Shown piece by piece: positions 1 through 8,236 of a DNA stretch of 64,000 nucleotides; the stretch's first letter is position 1, and every line of letters begins with the position of its first letter. The position numbers and the translations under genes are program-made. The notes below the pieces were generated by a model. The model was not told the DNA's origin and did no database searches. It saw only the letters and a list, made by a program, of their open reading frames with translations. The DNA is from Paramesorhizobium sp049065735 (GTDB lineage Bacteria; Pseudomonadota; Alphaproteobacteria; Rhizobiales; Rhizobiaceae): the NCBI RefSeq assembly GCF_049065735.1, contig NZ_JBAKHD010000002.1:248001-312000 (forward strand), read 5' to 3'.

Positions 1-1041
1 GACGGGCTTGACGGTGCGGTGTGCCCGAGCGGGCTCTGGGGCGCGGCGCAGGAGGTCTCGCGCGGCAAGGACACGCCGTCAGGCCATTGGGAGATTGCGG
101 GCGTGCCCGTCGCCTTCGACTGGGGCTATTTCCCTCATAGCGTCCCCGCCTTTCCAGCCGATTTCCTCGCAGAGATCGCGCGGCGGACCGGCATACCAGG
201 CACGCTCGCCAATTGCCATGCGTCGGGGACGGAGGTGATCGAGCGCTTCGGCGAAGAGCATGTCGCAACCGGCAAGCCGATCTTCTACACCTCAACCGAT
301 TCCGTCCTGCAGATCGCGGCGCATGAGACCTATTTCGGCCTCGAGCGGCTATATGATCTCTGCGCCGTTGCCCGCGCGCTGGTCGATCCCATGAATATCG
401 GGCGCGTCATCGCGCGGCCCTTTACCGGCGACACGGCGGCGACGTTCCAGCGCACCGGCAACCGCCGCGACTATTCGGTACCGCCGCCCGAGCCGACCGT
501 TCTCGACCGTCTGGCGGAGGCCGGGCGCAAGGTGATCGGCGTCGGCAAGATCGGCGACATCTTCGCCCATCAGGGCGTCACCGATGTGCGCAACGCCAAT
601 GGCAACATGGCGCTGTTCGACGCGACGCTGCAAGCCATGACGGATGCGCGCGACGGGGATCTCGTCTTCACCAATTTCGTCGATTTCGACATGCTCTACG
701 GCCACCGCCGCGACGTGCCGGGTTACGCCGCCGCGCTGGAAGCCTTCGACAGGCGCCTGCCGGAAGCCTATGCGCTGATGCGGGCGGGCGACCTCCTGAT
801 CCTCACCGCCGACCATGGCTGTGACCCGACCTGGACAGGAACAGACCATACGCGCGAGCGGGTGCCGGTGCTGGTCCATGGCTCGGGGGCGGGCGAAATC
901 GGCATCCTCCCGACCTTCGCCGATATCGGCGAGACGGTGGCCGCGCATCTGGGAATTCCTGCCGGCAAGCACGGTACGAGCTTTCTTCGGCCGTCATTCT
1001 CGGGCTTGTCCCGAGAATCTACGACGGTGAAAACCCAATGA
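1..1041 (+). CDS. deoB: Phosphopentomutase (5' end outside window)
   Basis: This enzyme interconverts ribose-1-phosphate or deoxyribose-1-phosphate with the 5-phosphates in nucleoside salvage. The reading frame is open from base 1, so roughly 60 N-terminal residues of a protein usually about 400 residues long are missing. The visible part keeps the alkaline-phosphatase-superfamily metal sites: VDFDMLYGHRRD, then TADHG and DHTRERVPVLV. The native C-terminus should fall just after HGTSFL. Instead the frame runs straight into palindromic repeat A1 and stops inside it, which adds about 17 repeat-coded residues ending in VKTQ. The family assignment is firm. Whether the appended tail is tolerated or functional is inference. 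Confidence 0.93.
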   Translation, partial: DGLDGAVCPSGLWGAAQEVSRGKDTPSGHWEIAGVPVAFDWGYFPHSVPAFPADFLAEIARRTGIPGTLANCHASGTEVIERFGEEHVATGKPIFYTSTDSVLQIAAHETYFGLERLYDLCAVARALVDPMNIGRVIARPFTGDTAATFQRTGNRRDYSVPPPEPTVLDRLAEAGRKVIGVGKIGDIFAHQGVTDVRNANGNMALFDATLQAMTDARDGDLVFTNFVDFDMLYGHRRDVPGYAAALEAFDRRLPEAYALMRAGDLLILTADHGCDPTWTGTDHTRERVPVLVHGSGAGEIGILPTFADIGETVAAHLGIPAGKHGTSFLRPSFSGLSRESTTVKTQ

Positions 1042-1094
1042 CCGTCCTGATTGGCTTTGCGTTGCAGATTCTCGGGACAAGCCCGAGAATGACG
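992..1094. repeat. Palindromic repeat doublet A1 (REPIN-like)
   Basis: Two inverted 29-bp units (992-1020 and 1066-1094) flank a 45-bp spacer. Each unit folds on itself: a 9-bp stem ATTCTCGGG/CCCGAGAAT with a five-base loop (ACAAG on one strand) and a GACG tail at the outer edge. The element covers the 3' end of deoB and ends 16 bp before the mutM start codon. Confidence 0.93.
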
Positions 1095-1110
1095 ACCGAG
1101 GTGCGCAAGA

Positions 1111-1989
1111 ATGCCTGAACTCCCCGAGGTGGAAACCGTCCGGCGCGGGCTCGAGCCGGTCATGGAGGGCGCGCGGATCGTTTCCGTCGAACAGCGGCGG
1201 CCGGATTTGCGCTTTCCCTTTCCCGAGCGCTTCGCGGCAAGGCTCGAAGGCCGGCGCATCGAGGCGCTGGGGCGGCGGGCGAAATATCTGACCATGCATC
1301 TCGACGACGGGCTTTCGATCATCAGCCATTTGGGCATGTCGGGCTCCTACCGCATCGAGATGGAAGAGACGGCGGACGCGCCGGGCATGTTCCATCACGA
1401 CCGCTCGAAGAACGCGCTGCACGATCACCTCATCCTGCATATCCAGCGCAAGAAGGGCGGCGTCGCCCGCATCGTCTATAACGACCCGCGGCGCTTCGGC
1501 TTCATGGTGCTGGCGGAGCCGGGGGAGCTGGACAGCCACCCGATGCTGAGCGGCCTTGGCATCGAGCCGACAGGAAATGCACTTTCCGGCGAAATTCTTG
1601 CGCGCCTCTTTGCGAACAGACGCGCGCCGCTGAAAGCCGCGCTTCTCGATCAGCGCCTGATCGCGGGGCTCGGCAATATCTATGTCTGCGAGGCGCTCTG
1701 GCGGGCGGGCCTTCTGCCGACGCGGGAGGCGGGAAGCCTTGGCGGCGCCGGCGAGGCCGACGCGCTCGCCATCGCCATCCGCGAGGTCATCGCCGAGGCA
1801 ATCACGGCAGGCGGATCGACCTTGCGCGACCATCGCCAGGCCGATGGCACGCTCGGCTATTTCCAGCACCGTTTTTCCGTCTATGATCGCGAGGGCGCGC
1901 CCTGCCCGCGCGCGGGCTGCGGCGGCACCATAGCGCGCATTGTGCAGAGCGGGCGTTCGACCTTCTTCTGCGCCCGCTGCCAGAATTAA
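1111..1989 (+). CDS. mutM: Formamidopyrimidine-DNA glycosylase
   Basis: This base-excision repair enzyme removes 8-oxoguanine and formamidopyrimidines and nicks the abasic site. The protein begins MPELPEVETV, giving the catalytic Pro2 (Schiff base) and Glu3, and Lys58 in RRAKYL is the conserved active-site lysine. The C-terminus carries the zinc finger as C-x4-C followed by C-x2-C (CPRAGC and CARC), with the damage-site Arg in SGRSTFFC. The length of 292 residues is normal for the family. The start is fixed by Pro2/Glu3 chemistry; a GAGG at 1098-1101, at the very edge of repeat A1, is the likely ribosome site. It is followed after 18 bp by an enoyl-CoA hydratase gene. Confidence 0.97.
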   Translation: MPELPEVETVRRGLEPVMEGARIVSVEQRRPDLRFPFPERFAARLEGRRIEALGRRAKYLTMHLDDGLSIISHLGMSGSYRIEMEETADAPGMFHHDRSKNALHDHLILHIQRKKGGVARIVYNDPRRFGFMVLAEPGELDSHPMLSGLGIEPTGNALSGEILARLFANRRAPLKAALLDQRLIAGLGNIYVCEALWRAGLLPTREAGSLGGAGEADALAIAIREVIAEAITAGGSTLRDHRQADGTLGYFQHRFSVYDREGAPCPRAGCGGTIARIVQSGRSTFFCARCQN

Positions 1990-2007
1990 TCATTGGAGGA
2001 GCCGGCC

Positions 2008-2781
2008 ATGGCCTATCACAACATCATCGTCGAAACTTTCGGACCGGTCGGCCTTATCAGGCTCAACCGCCCGGAGGCGCTCAATGCCCTGAACTCCGCG
2101 CTTCTTGGCGAACTCAACGCCGCGCTTGCCGATTTCGACACGGACGAGGAAATCGGCGCGATCGTGCTGACCGGCTCGGAGAAGGCTTTCGCCGCCGGGG
2201 CCGACATCAAGGAAATGCAGCCGCTCGAATTCGCCGATGCCTATAAGTCTGATTTCATCGGCGAGTGGGAGAAGGTCACCCATATCCGCAAGCCCATCAT
2301 CGCGGCGGTGGCGGGCTATGCGCTGGGCGGCGGCTGCGAGCTTGCCATGATGTGCGATTTCATCATCGCGGCGAGGACGGCCAGATTCGGCCAGCCTGAG
2401 ATCACGCTCGGCATCATGCCCGGCATGGGCGGCACGCAGCGGCTCGCCCGTTTCATCGGCAAGGCCAAGGCGATGGATCTGGTGCTCACCGGGCGGATGA
2501 TGGATGCCGACGAGGCGGAGCGCGCGGGGTTGGTAGCGCGTGTGGTGGCGAGCGAAGAACTGGTCGACGAGGCGATCAAGGCCGCCGGCAAAATCGCCTC
2601 CTTCTCGCGCCCCGCCGTCATGATGGCCAAGGAAACGGTCAATCGCGCCTATGAGACGACGCTCAGCGAGGGCCTGCGTTTCGAGCGGCGGCTCTTCCAT
2701 TCCATGTTTGCGCTGGAAGACCAGAAAGAGGGCATGAGCGCATTCGTCGAGAAACGGACGCCCGCCTTCAAGCATCGGTAG
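2008..2781 (+). CDS. Enoyl-CoA hydratase (crotonase family)
   Basis: It is predicted to hydrate trans-2-enoyl-CoA in beta-oxidation. The oxyanion-hole motif AGADIKEM is present and both catalytic glutamates are in place, in GGGCELAMMCD and GQPEITLGIMPGMGG, so it is a true hydratase rather than a pseudo-crotonase. The ATG at 2008 was chosen because GGAGGAG lies seven bases upstream; an in-frame TTG at 1993 would add five unlikely residues. The protein has 257 residues. The order mutM, hydratase, rpsT is familiar from Rhizobiales genomes. The chain-length preference cannot be read from the sequence. Confidence 0.95.
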   Translation: MAYHNIIVETFGPVGLIRLNRPEALNALNSALLGELNAALADFDTDEEIGAIVLTGSEKAFAAGADIKEMQPLEFADAYKSDFIGEWEKVTHIRKPIIAAVAGYALGGGCELAMMCDFIIAARTARFGQPEITLGIMPGMGGTQRLARFIGKAKAMDLVLTGRMMDADEAERAGLVARVVASEELVDEAIKAAGKIASFSRPAVMMAKETVNRAYETTLSEGLRFERRLFHSMFALEDQKEGMSAFVEKRTPAFKHR

Positions 2782-2800
2782 GTGATCGGGCGATATTTGA

Positions 2801-2828
2801 TTGACGTCTGTGGAAAGCTGATCTATAA
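2801..2828 (+). promoter_or_regulatory. Sigma-70 type promoter of rpsT
   Basis: TTGACG (2801-2806) and CTATAA (2823-2828) are separated by 16 bp. They lie 20 bp after the hydratase stop and leave a leader of about 80 nt before rpsT. Confidence 0.7.
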
Positions 2829-2916
2829 GCCCGCCACGGTTTGGCTGCCACCAGGGTGGCCCATATGGTTTCACGCCCGGCAGAGGCCGGATAGCTGACA
2901 GAAAAGAGAGGCATTC

Positions 2917-3186
2917 ATGGCCAACACTCCTTCGGCCAAGAAAGCGGTGCGCAAGATCGAAGCCCGCACGGAAGTCAACAAGGCTCGCCGTTCGCGCGTG
3001 CGCACCTTCCTGCGTAAATTCGAGGACGCCGTGGCGAGCGGCAACAAGGCAGCCGCCGAAGCCGCCTTCAAGGCTGCCGAGCCGGAAGTGATGCGCGCCG
3101 CCAGCAAGGGCGTGGTGCACAAGAACACCGCCTCCCGCAAGATTTCCCGTCTGGCCAAGCGCCTGAAGGGCATGGCTGCCGCCTGA
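2917..3186 (+). CDS. rpsT: 30S ribosomal protein S20
   Basis: It binds 16S rRNA in the 30S body. The start MANTPSAKKAVRKIEAR and the overall lysine- and arginine-rich helical composition are diagnostic, and the length of 89 residues matches the family. An AAGAGAG ribosome site lies seven bases before the ATG. The gene has its own promoter and an intrinsic terminator, so it is monocistronic. It directly precedes the dnaA control region, as in many Rhizobiales. Confidence 0.98.
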   Translation: MANTPSAKKAVRKIEARTEVNKARRSRVRTFLRKFEDAVASGNKAAAEAAFKAAEPEVMRAASKGVVHKNTASRKISRLAKRLKGMAAA

Positions 3187-3210
3187 TCGGTTTTTCTATA
3201 TTCTCTAATG

Positions 3211-3241
3211 AAACCCGGCTTATCATTAGCCGGGTTTTTTA
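3211..3241 (+). terminator. Intrinsic terminator of rpsT
   Basis: A 10-bp perfect stem (3211-3220 with 3228-3237), a 7-nt loop and a following T run. Confidence 0.93.
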
Positions 3242-3999
3242 TTTGCGTCGCAAGGACATGGTTAACGCCAGCGCTCCGGGGCCAAGTTTTTGCGTATCCG
3301 CGAAGGTAATATTTATGTAAAAAATCATTTGCGAAAAAAAGAATGAACGGCGCTATTTGTTTAGGTTTTTCAAAGAGTTGCTCGCTACTGTCCACAGATA
3401 TCCACAGGCAGGCGAAGAATCCCCGGCGAGCAAAAATGTCAAGCAATTTTTTAAAATTTTTTTCCGGTGCGCGGGGCGCGCGCGCAGGAAAAATGGAGGG
3501 CGGAAAAACGCGTTGAATCCGAAGACCTTATCGCATTAACCATGAGGCGAGCGCCTTGCGGGAGGGCCGCGGGAGGGGTCAAAGGCTTAAAAAACGGTAA
3601 GCTTCGCACTTGCCCTTGCCGCCCCGGTTTTTGTAATGTCCTCCCCATCGAGAGGGATGGGCCACCGGCCCAGGTCAGCAAAAAACGACTGTCAATTCGA
3701 ACGCAGATTCCATCTGCGGACGGTGTTCCATTGTCTGAAGACAAGGTGATGGAAAAATGGGGATGCTGGAGTGCAGGCTTGGAATTTACCGGGCATTAAC
3801 CGGAACGAACATTTGCGCGGCAAATGAAAATTTGAATGGTTGTTGAAAGGCGGCGTTCAGGCAATCAGCAACGGGCGGAGGGAGAGTGAGTCGTAGAGAC
3901 CAGCCGGAGCAAGCTGGGCAATACGGGTCGGGTGGACCCAGGAAATAACAAGAAGTGCCGGAAACGGCGCGCCGGAAAAAGAATGACAGGCGAGGCAAG
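3242..3999 (+). promoter_or_regulatory. dnaA upstream control region
   Basis: This 758-bp stretch has no credible gene. It contains two tandem DnaA-box-like 9-mers, CTGTCCACA (3388-3396) and ATATCCACA (3398-3406), the second differing from TTATCCACA at one position. About 30 bp later there is an A+T-rich run (3437-3470). A short palindrome GCAGAT-TCC-ATCTGC lies at 3703-3717. The simplest reading is a dnaA promoter with autoregulatory DnaA boxes. An origin of replication is possible but not shown, because in several Rhizobiales the origin lies near hemE and not near dnaA. Confidence 0.55.
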
Positions 4000-5556
4000 A
4001 TGATTTTGAGCAGCAAGGCGAATGAAGAGATGCGCAATGAGGCGTACAATTCCGCCATTCCGGCACTACCAGTTTCAGGCTCCGAGAGGGATGTGATGGA
4101 TGCGAATGGCGAGGCCGTCTTCGAACGGCTGATGAGCAAGCTGAAGGCGCGTGTCGGCAGCGAGATTTATTCCAGCTGGTTTGGCCGCCTGAAGCTCGAT
4201 GAGATTTCGAAGAGCGTCGTTCGCCTCTCCGTTCCCACCGCCTTCCTGCGCTCCTGGATCAACAACCATTATGCCGATCTCCTGACCCAGCTCTGGCAGG
4301 AAGAAAACGACCAGATCCTCAAGGTGGAAGTCGTGGTGCGCAGCGTCAGCCGCGCCGTCCGCGCGCCCTTGAGCCAGCCTTCCGGCGATGTCACGGAAGC
4401 GACGCGCACGCCGGTTCGTGAAAAGATCGTCTTTCCCGTCGGCCAGTCCAACAGCGACAAGCGCATGGCGCCTGTTCCCGCCGAGGGCGCCAATCAGAGC
4501 TCGGTGCTCGGCTCTCCGCTCGATCCGCGCTATACGTTCGAAAGCTTCGTCGACGGCGCGTCCAACCGCGTCGCGCTTGCCGCCGCCCGCACCATTGCCG
4601 AGGCCGGCTCGAGCGCCGTGCGCTTCAACCCGCTGTTCATCCACGCCTCGGTCGGCCTTGGGAAAACCCATCTGCTCCAGGCCATTGCAGCGGCGGCGCT
4701 GAAGCGCCAGGAAAAGGCGCGCGTCGTCTATCTGACGGCGGAATATTTCATGTGGCGCTTCGCCACCGCTATCCGCGACAACAACGCGCTCTCCTTCAAG
4801 GAGCAGCTGCGCGACATCGATCTCCTCATCATCGATGACATGCAGTTCCTGCAGGGCAAGTCGATCCAGCACGAGTTCTGCCATCTCCTGAACACGCTGC
4901 TCGACAGCGCTAAGCAGGTGGTGGTGGCTGCCGACCGTGCGCCGTCCGAGCTGGAATCGCTCGATGTGCGGGTGCGCTCGCGCCTTCAGGGCGGCGTCGC
5001 GCTCGAAATTGCCGCGCCTGATTATGAGATGCGGCTGGAAATTCTGAAGCGCCGCCTTGCCGCCGCCAAGGTCGAAGACCAGACCCTCGACATTCCTGAA
5101 GAGATCCTCGCCCATGTGGCGCAGACCATCACCGGCTCGGGCCGCGAGCTGGAAGGCGCGTTCAACCAGCTCATCTTCCGCCAGTCCTTCGAGCCCAATC
5201 TCTCCATCGACCGCGTCGATGAACTCCTCGGCCATCTGACCCGCGCGGGCGAGCCGAAGCGCATCCGCATCGAGGAAATCCAGCGCATCGTCGCGCGGCA
5301 CTATAATGTCTCCAAGCAGGACCTGCTTTCCAACCGGCGCACGCGCACCATCGTGAAGCCACGCCAGGTGGCGATGTATCTCGCCAAGATGATGACGCTG
5401 CGCTCGCTCCCCGAAATCGGCCGCCGCTTCGGCGGACGCGACCACACCACCGTGCTCCATGCGGTGCGTAAAGTGGAGGATATGGTTGGAGCCGACCAGA
5501 AGCTGGCGCAGGAGCTGGAACTCCTGAAGCGGCTCATCAACGACCAGGCCGCCTGA
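4000..5556 (+). CDS. dnaA: Chromosomal replication initiator DnaA
   Basis: This AAA+ protein opens the replication origin and acts as a transcription factor. Domain I (near residues 35-120) is followed by a variable linker. The AAA+ core has Walker A GLGKTH at about residues 219-224 and Walker B LLIIDD ending at Asp280. The C-terminal DNA-binding domain carries the signature GGRDHTTVLHA at about 478-488. The ATG at 4000 (518 residues) has AGGCGAGG upstream. A GTG at 3955 and ATGs at 4030 and 4096 are also in frame, so the N-terminus is uncertain. An intrinsic terminator separates it from dnaN. Confidence 0.96.
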   Translation: MILSSKANEEMRNEAYNSAIPALPVSGSERDVMDANGEAVFERLMSKLKARVGSEIYSSWFGRLKLDEISKSVVRLSVPTAFLRSWINNHYADLLTQLWQEENDQILKVEVVVRSVSRAVRAPLSQPSGDVTEATRTPVREKIVFPVGQSNSDKRMAPVPAEGANQSSVLGSPLDPRYTFESFVDGASNRVALAAARTIAEAGSSAVRFNPLFIHASVGLGKTHLLQAIAAAALKRQEKARVVYLTAEYFMWRFATAIRDNNALSFKEQLRDIDLLIIDDMQFLQGKSIQHEFCHLLNTLLDSAKQVVVAADRAPSELESLDVRVRSRLQGGVALEIAAPDYEMRLEILKRRLAAAKVEDQTLDIPEEILAHVAQTITGSGRELEGAFNQLIFRQSFEPNLSIDRVDELLGHLTRAGEPKRIRIEEIQRIVARHYNVSKQDLLSNRRTRTIVKPRQVAMYLAKMMTLRSLPEIGRRFGGRDHTTVLHAVRKVEDMVGADQKLAQELELLKRLINDQAA

Positions 5557-5573
5557 TCAATCAGAACAAACGG

Positions 5574-5582
5574 TTATCAACA
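5574..5582 (+). promoter_or_regulatory. DnaA-box-like site after dnaA
   Basis: TTATCAACA differs from the consensus TTATCCACA at one position. It lies 18 bp after the dnaA stop and just before a terminator, in front of dnaN. Confidence 0.45.
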
Positions 5583-5583
5583 G

Positions 5584-5630
5584 AAAGCAGGCCCGGGCAG
5601 GGGGCATGACCGCTCCCGGGCTTGCTTTTA
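5584..5630 (+). terminator. Probable intrinsic terminator between dnaA and dnaN
   Basis: A 14-bp stem with one G-T pair (5584-5597 with 5615-5628) encloses a 17-nt loop. The T-rich 3' arm (CTTGCTTTT) is short of a long T run. Confidence 0.7.
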
Positions 5631-5739
5631 TGCCTTGGTTTCTGCCACTTTATACCCCCTTGGGGTGGGCTTCCCGCCCTTCTGGCCAGGCGGAGCAAAT
5701 GGTCCGCGCAGGCCCGCAGCCAGTCGAGTCCAGTCTATC

Positions 5740-6858
5740 ATGCGTGTTGCTCTCGAACGTTCCAATCTTCTGAAGTCGCTCAACCACGTTCACCGCGTCG
5801 TCGAGCGGCGCAATACCATTCCCATCCTGTCGAACGTGCTGCTCAATGCCGACGGCACGAGCCTCAAGATGAAGGCGACGGACCTGGATCTGGAGATCAC
5901 CGAGGCGACCCCGGCGCAGGTGGAGCAGGCAGGCGCGACCACGGTGCCGGCGCATCTGCTCTATGACATCGTGCGCAAGCTGCCTGACGGGGCGGAAGTG
6001 CTGCTCGCCACCAATCCCGACGGCAATTCGATGGCGGTTTCTTCCGGGCGCTCGAATTTCCGCCTGCAATGCCTGCCGCAATCGGATTTTCCCGAGCTTA
6101 CCGCCGGGTCCTTCACGCACACATTCCAGCTGCCGGCAACGGCGCTGAAGCGCCTCATCGACCGCACGCAATTCGCCATTTCCACGGAAGAGACCCGTTA
6201 TTACCTCAACGGCATCTATCTGCATTCCATCGAGGACAATGGCGCGCTGAAGCTGCGTGCCGTGGCGACCGATGGCCACCGCCTGGCGCGCGCCGAACTG
6301 ACCGCGCCCGCCGGCTGCGAGGCCATGCCCGGCATCATCATTCCGCGCAAGACGGTCGCCGAACTGCAGAAGCTGATGGACGATCCGGAGCTGACCGTCA
6401 CGGTCGAGCTTTCCGAAGCCAAGATCCGCTTTACCATCGGCTCCGTGGTGCTGACCTCAAAGCTGATCGACGGCACTTTCCCGGATTACCAGCGCGTCAT
6501 CCCGCTCGGCAATGACAAGAAGCTGACGATCGACCGGCAGAGCTTCGCCGCCGCCGTCGACCGCGTCTCGACCATTTCGAGCGAGCGGGGCCGTGCCGTG
6601 AAGCTCGCCATAAACGATGGCCAGCTGACGCTCACCGTCAACAATCCGGATTCCGGCAGCGCCACGGACGAACTGCCCGCCGACTACGACGCCGACGCCA
6701 TTGAGATCGGCTTCAACTCCAAATATCTCCTCGACATCACCTCGCAGCTCTCCGGCAGCGACGCCATCTTCCTCTTGGCGGATGCCGGATCGCCGACCTT
6801 GGTGCGCGACACCGGCGACGAGGACGCGCTCTACGTGCTGATGCCGATGCGCGTCTGA
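5740..6858 (+). CDS. dnaN: DNA polymerase III beta subunit (sliding clamp)
   Basis: It forms the ring-shaped processivity clamp for the replicative polymerase. The start MRVALERSNLLKSL and the body NTIPILSNVLL, DGHRLARAE and the C-terminal YVLMPMRV are typical, the last being the hydrophobic end that contributes to the partner-binding pocket. With the ATG at 5740 the protein has 372 residues, the usual length. No good Shine-Dalgarno sequence precedes it. An in-frame start at 5635 would add 35 unrelated residues and run through the preceding intergenic region, so it was rejected. Confidence 0.97.
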   Translation: MRVALERSNLLKSLNHVHRVVERRNTIPILSNVLLNADGTSLKMKATDLDLEITEATPAQVEQAGATTVPAHLLYDIVRKLPDGAEVLLATNPDGNSMAVSSGRSNFRLQCLPQSDFPELTAGSFTHTFQLPATALKRLIDRTQFAISTEETRYYLNGIYLHSIEDNGALKLRAVATDGHRLARAELTAPAGCEAMPGIIIPRKTVAELQKLMDDPELTVTVELSEAKIRFTIGSVVLTSKLIDGTFPDYQRVIPLGNDKKLTIDRQSFAAAVDRVSTISSERGRAVKLAINDGQLTLTVNNPDSGSATDELPADYDADAIEIGFNSKYLLDITSQLSGSDAIFLLADAGSPTLVRDTGDEDALYVLMPMRV

Positions 6859-6860
6859 CC

Positions 6861-8027
6861 GTGAGCGATTCCATAGAGGCAAATGGCAAACGGCCGGACC
6901 GGGTGGCGGTCCGACGGCTGCAGCTTGCGCAGTTCCGCAACTATGCCGGCCTCTCGCTTACGCTTTCGCCTAGGCATGTGGTGCTGACGGGCGAGAACGG
7001 GTCGGGCAAGACCAATCTTCTCGAAGCAGTTTCGTTTCTCTCGCCCGGACGGGGGCTGCGCCGCGCCACCTATACGGATGTGACGCGCAATGGAGCGCCG
7101 GATGGATTCGCCATTCACGCGACGCTGGAATGCGAGACTTATGGCGAGGCGGAGATCGGCACGGGGCTTGCCGGTAATGCGCCCGGCGACACGGCGCGCA
7201 AGGTGCGCATCAATGGCGTGCCGGCGGCCTCCAGCGACGACCTCCTCGATTATTCCCGCATCCTCTGGCTCACACCGGCGATGGATGGGCTCTTCACCGG
7301 TCCCGCGGGCGACAGGCGGCGTTTTCTCGACCGCATGGTGCTCGCCATCGACACCGCGCATGGAAAGCGCGTGCTCGACTATGAGAAGGCAATGCGCAGC
7401 CGCAACAGGCTCTTGACCGAGGAGCGCAGCGACGCGGCCTGGCTCGACGCCATCGAGGCGCAGATGGCGGAGCTCGGCACGGCCATCGCCGCCGCACGGG
7501 CGGAACTGATGCATCTCATCACCGCCATGATCGAACGCCTGCCGCAGGAAGGGCCGTTTCCGCAGTCCGACTGCGCCCTTGAAGGCACGCTGGAGGAGCG
7601 TATCGCAAGCATGGCTGCGGTTGATGTGGAGGAGGATTTCCGCCGCGCGCTTCGCGACGGCCGCCCGTGCGACCGTGCGGCGGGCCGCACACTCGACGGG
7701 CCGCACCGCACCGACCTCATCGTCTGCCACAGGCCGAAGGCGATGCCCGCGGCGCTCTGCTCCACCGGCGAGCAGAAGGCGCTGCTGATCGGCCTCATCC
7801 TCGCCCATGCGCGCCTGACAGGAGAATTGTCCGGCATGGCGCCGATGCTGCTTCTCGACGAAATCGCCGCGCATCTCGACGAAGGACGCCGGGCGGCGCT
7901 GTTCGGCATTATCGACGATCTGGGTGGCCAAGCCTTCATGACCGGCACCGACCGCGCACTGTTCGATGCGCTGGGGAATCGAGCGCAGTTTTTTACGGTG
8001 TCGGGCGGGGTGTTGCAGGCAGAGTAG
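6861..8027 (+). CDS. recF: DNA replication and repair protein RecF
   Basis: This SMC-like ATPase helps load RecA at gaps in the RecFOR pathway. Walker A GENGSGKTN lies at residues 44-52, the ABC-type signature is STGEQKALLIG and Walker B is PMLLLDEIAAHLD. The GTG start at 6861 lies two bases after the dnaN stop, so the genes are translationally linked. The length of 388 residues is normal. The N-terminal motif LQLAQFRNYAGL is characteristic of RecF. The gene converges on the RsmC-like gene, with repeat B1 between them. Confidence 0.97.
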   Translation: MSDSIEANGKRPDRVAVRRLQLAQFRNYAGLSLTLSPRHVVLTGENGSGKTNLLEAVSFLSPGRGLRRATYTDVTRNGAPDGFAIHATLECETYGEAEIGTGLAGNAPGDTARKVRINGVPAASSDDLLDYSRILWLTPAMDGLFTGPAGDRRRFLDRMVLAIDTAHGKRVLDYEKAMRSRNRLLTEERSDAAWLDAIEAQMAELGTAIAAARAELMHLITAMIERLPQEGPFPQSDCALEGTLEERIASMAAVDVEEDFRRALRDGRPCDRAAGRTLDGPHRTDLIVCHRPKAMPAALCSTGEQKALLIGLILAHARLTGELSGMAPMLLLDEIAAHLDEGRRAALFGIIDDLGGQAFMTGTDRALFDALGNRAQFFTVSGGVLQAE

Positions 8028-8055
8028 TTTGCCGGAGCGCTGGCGCTCTACGTCG

Positions 8056-8208
8056 CCCCCCTCTGTCCTGCCGGACATCTCCCCCGCAAGGGGGGAGATT
8101 GGTCGATACGGCTCGCCTCGCTCATTCTGCAACGCCGGTAATTGATGCCGGCGCTGATGAAAGTGTAATCTCTTCCTTTGCGAAGGAGATGGCCGGCAGG
8201 ACAAAGGA
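8056..8208. repeat. Palindromic repeat B1 (degenerate)
   Basis: Inverted arms 8060-8082 and 8186-8208 share the core CTGCCGGACATCTCC/GGAGATGGCCGGCAGGACA and each continues into an inner C-run/G-run hairpin. The right arm has drifted. It fills the gap between convergent recF and the RsmC-like gene and may act as a two-way terminator. The family matches B2. Confidence 0.85.
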
Positions 8209-8236
8209 GGCGTGCCGGACGAGACCATCCAGAATA

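Noticed and set aside
3467..3799. Small gene between rpsT and dnaA
   Set aside because: The translation has no recognisable domain and no ribosome site, and overlaps the control region.
3417..3892. Cluster of GANTC (CcrM) sites before dnaA
   Set aside because: Four sites in about 800 bp (3417, 3515, 3706, 3888) is close to chance expectation for this motif.
3242..3999. Chromosomal origin of replication beside dnaA
   Set aside because: Only two DnaA-box-like sites and one A+T-rich run are visible, and in several Rhizobiales the origin is far from dnaA. Skew data are needed, so only a control region is annotated.
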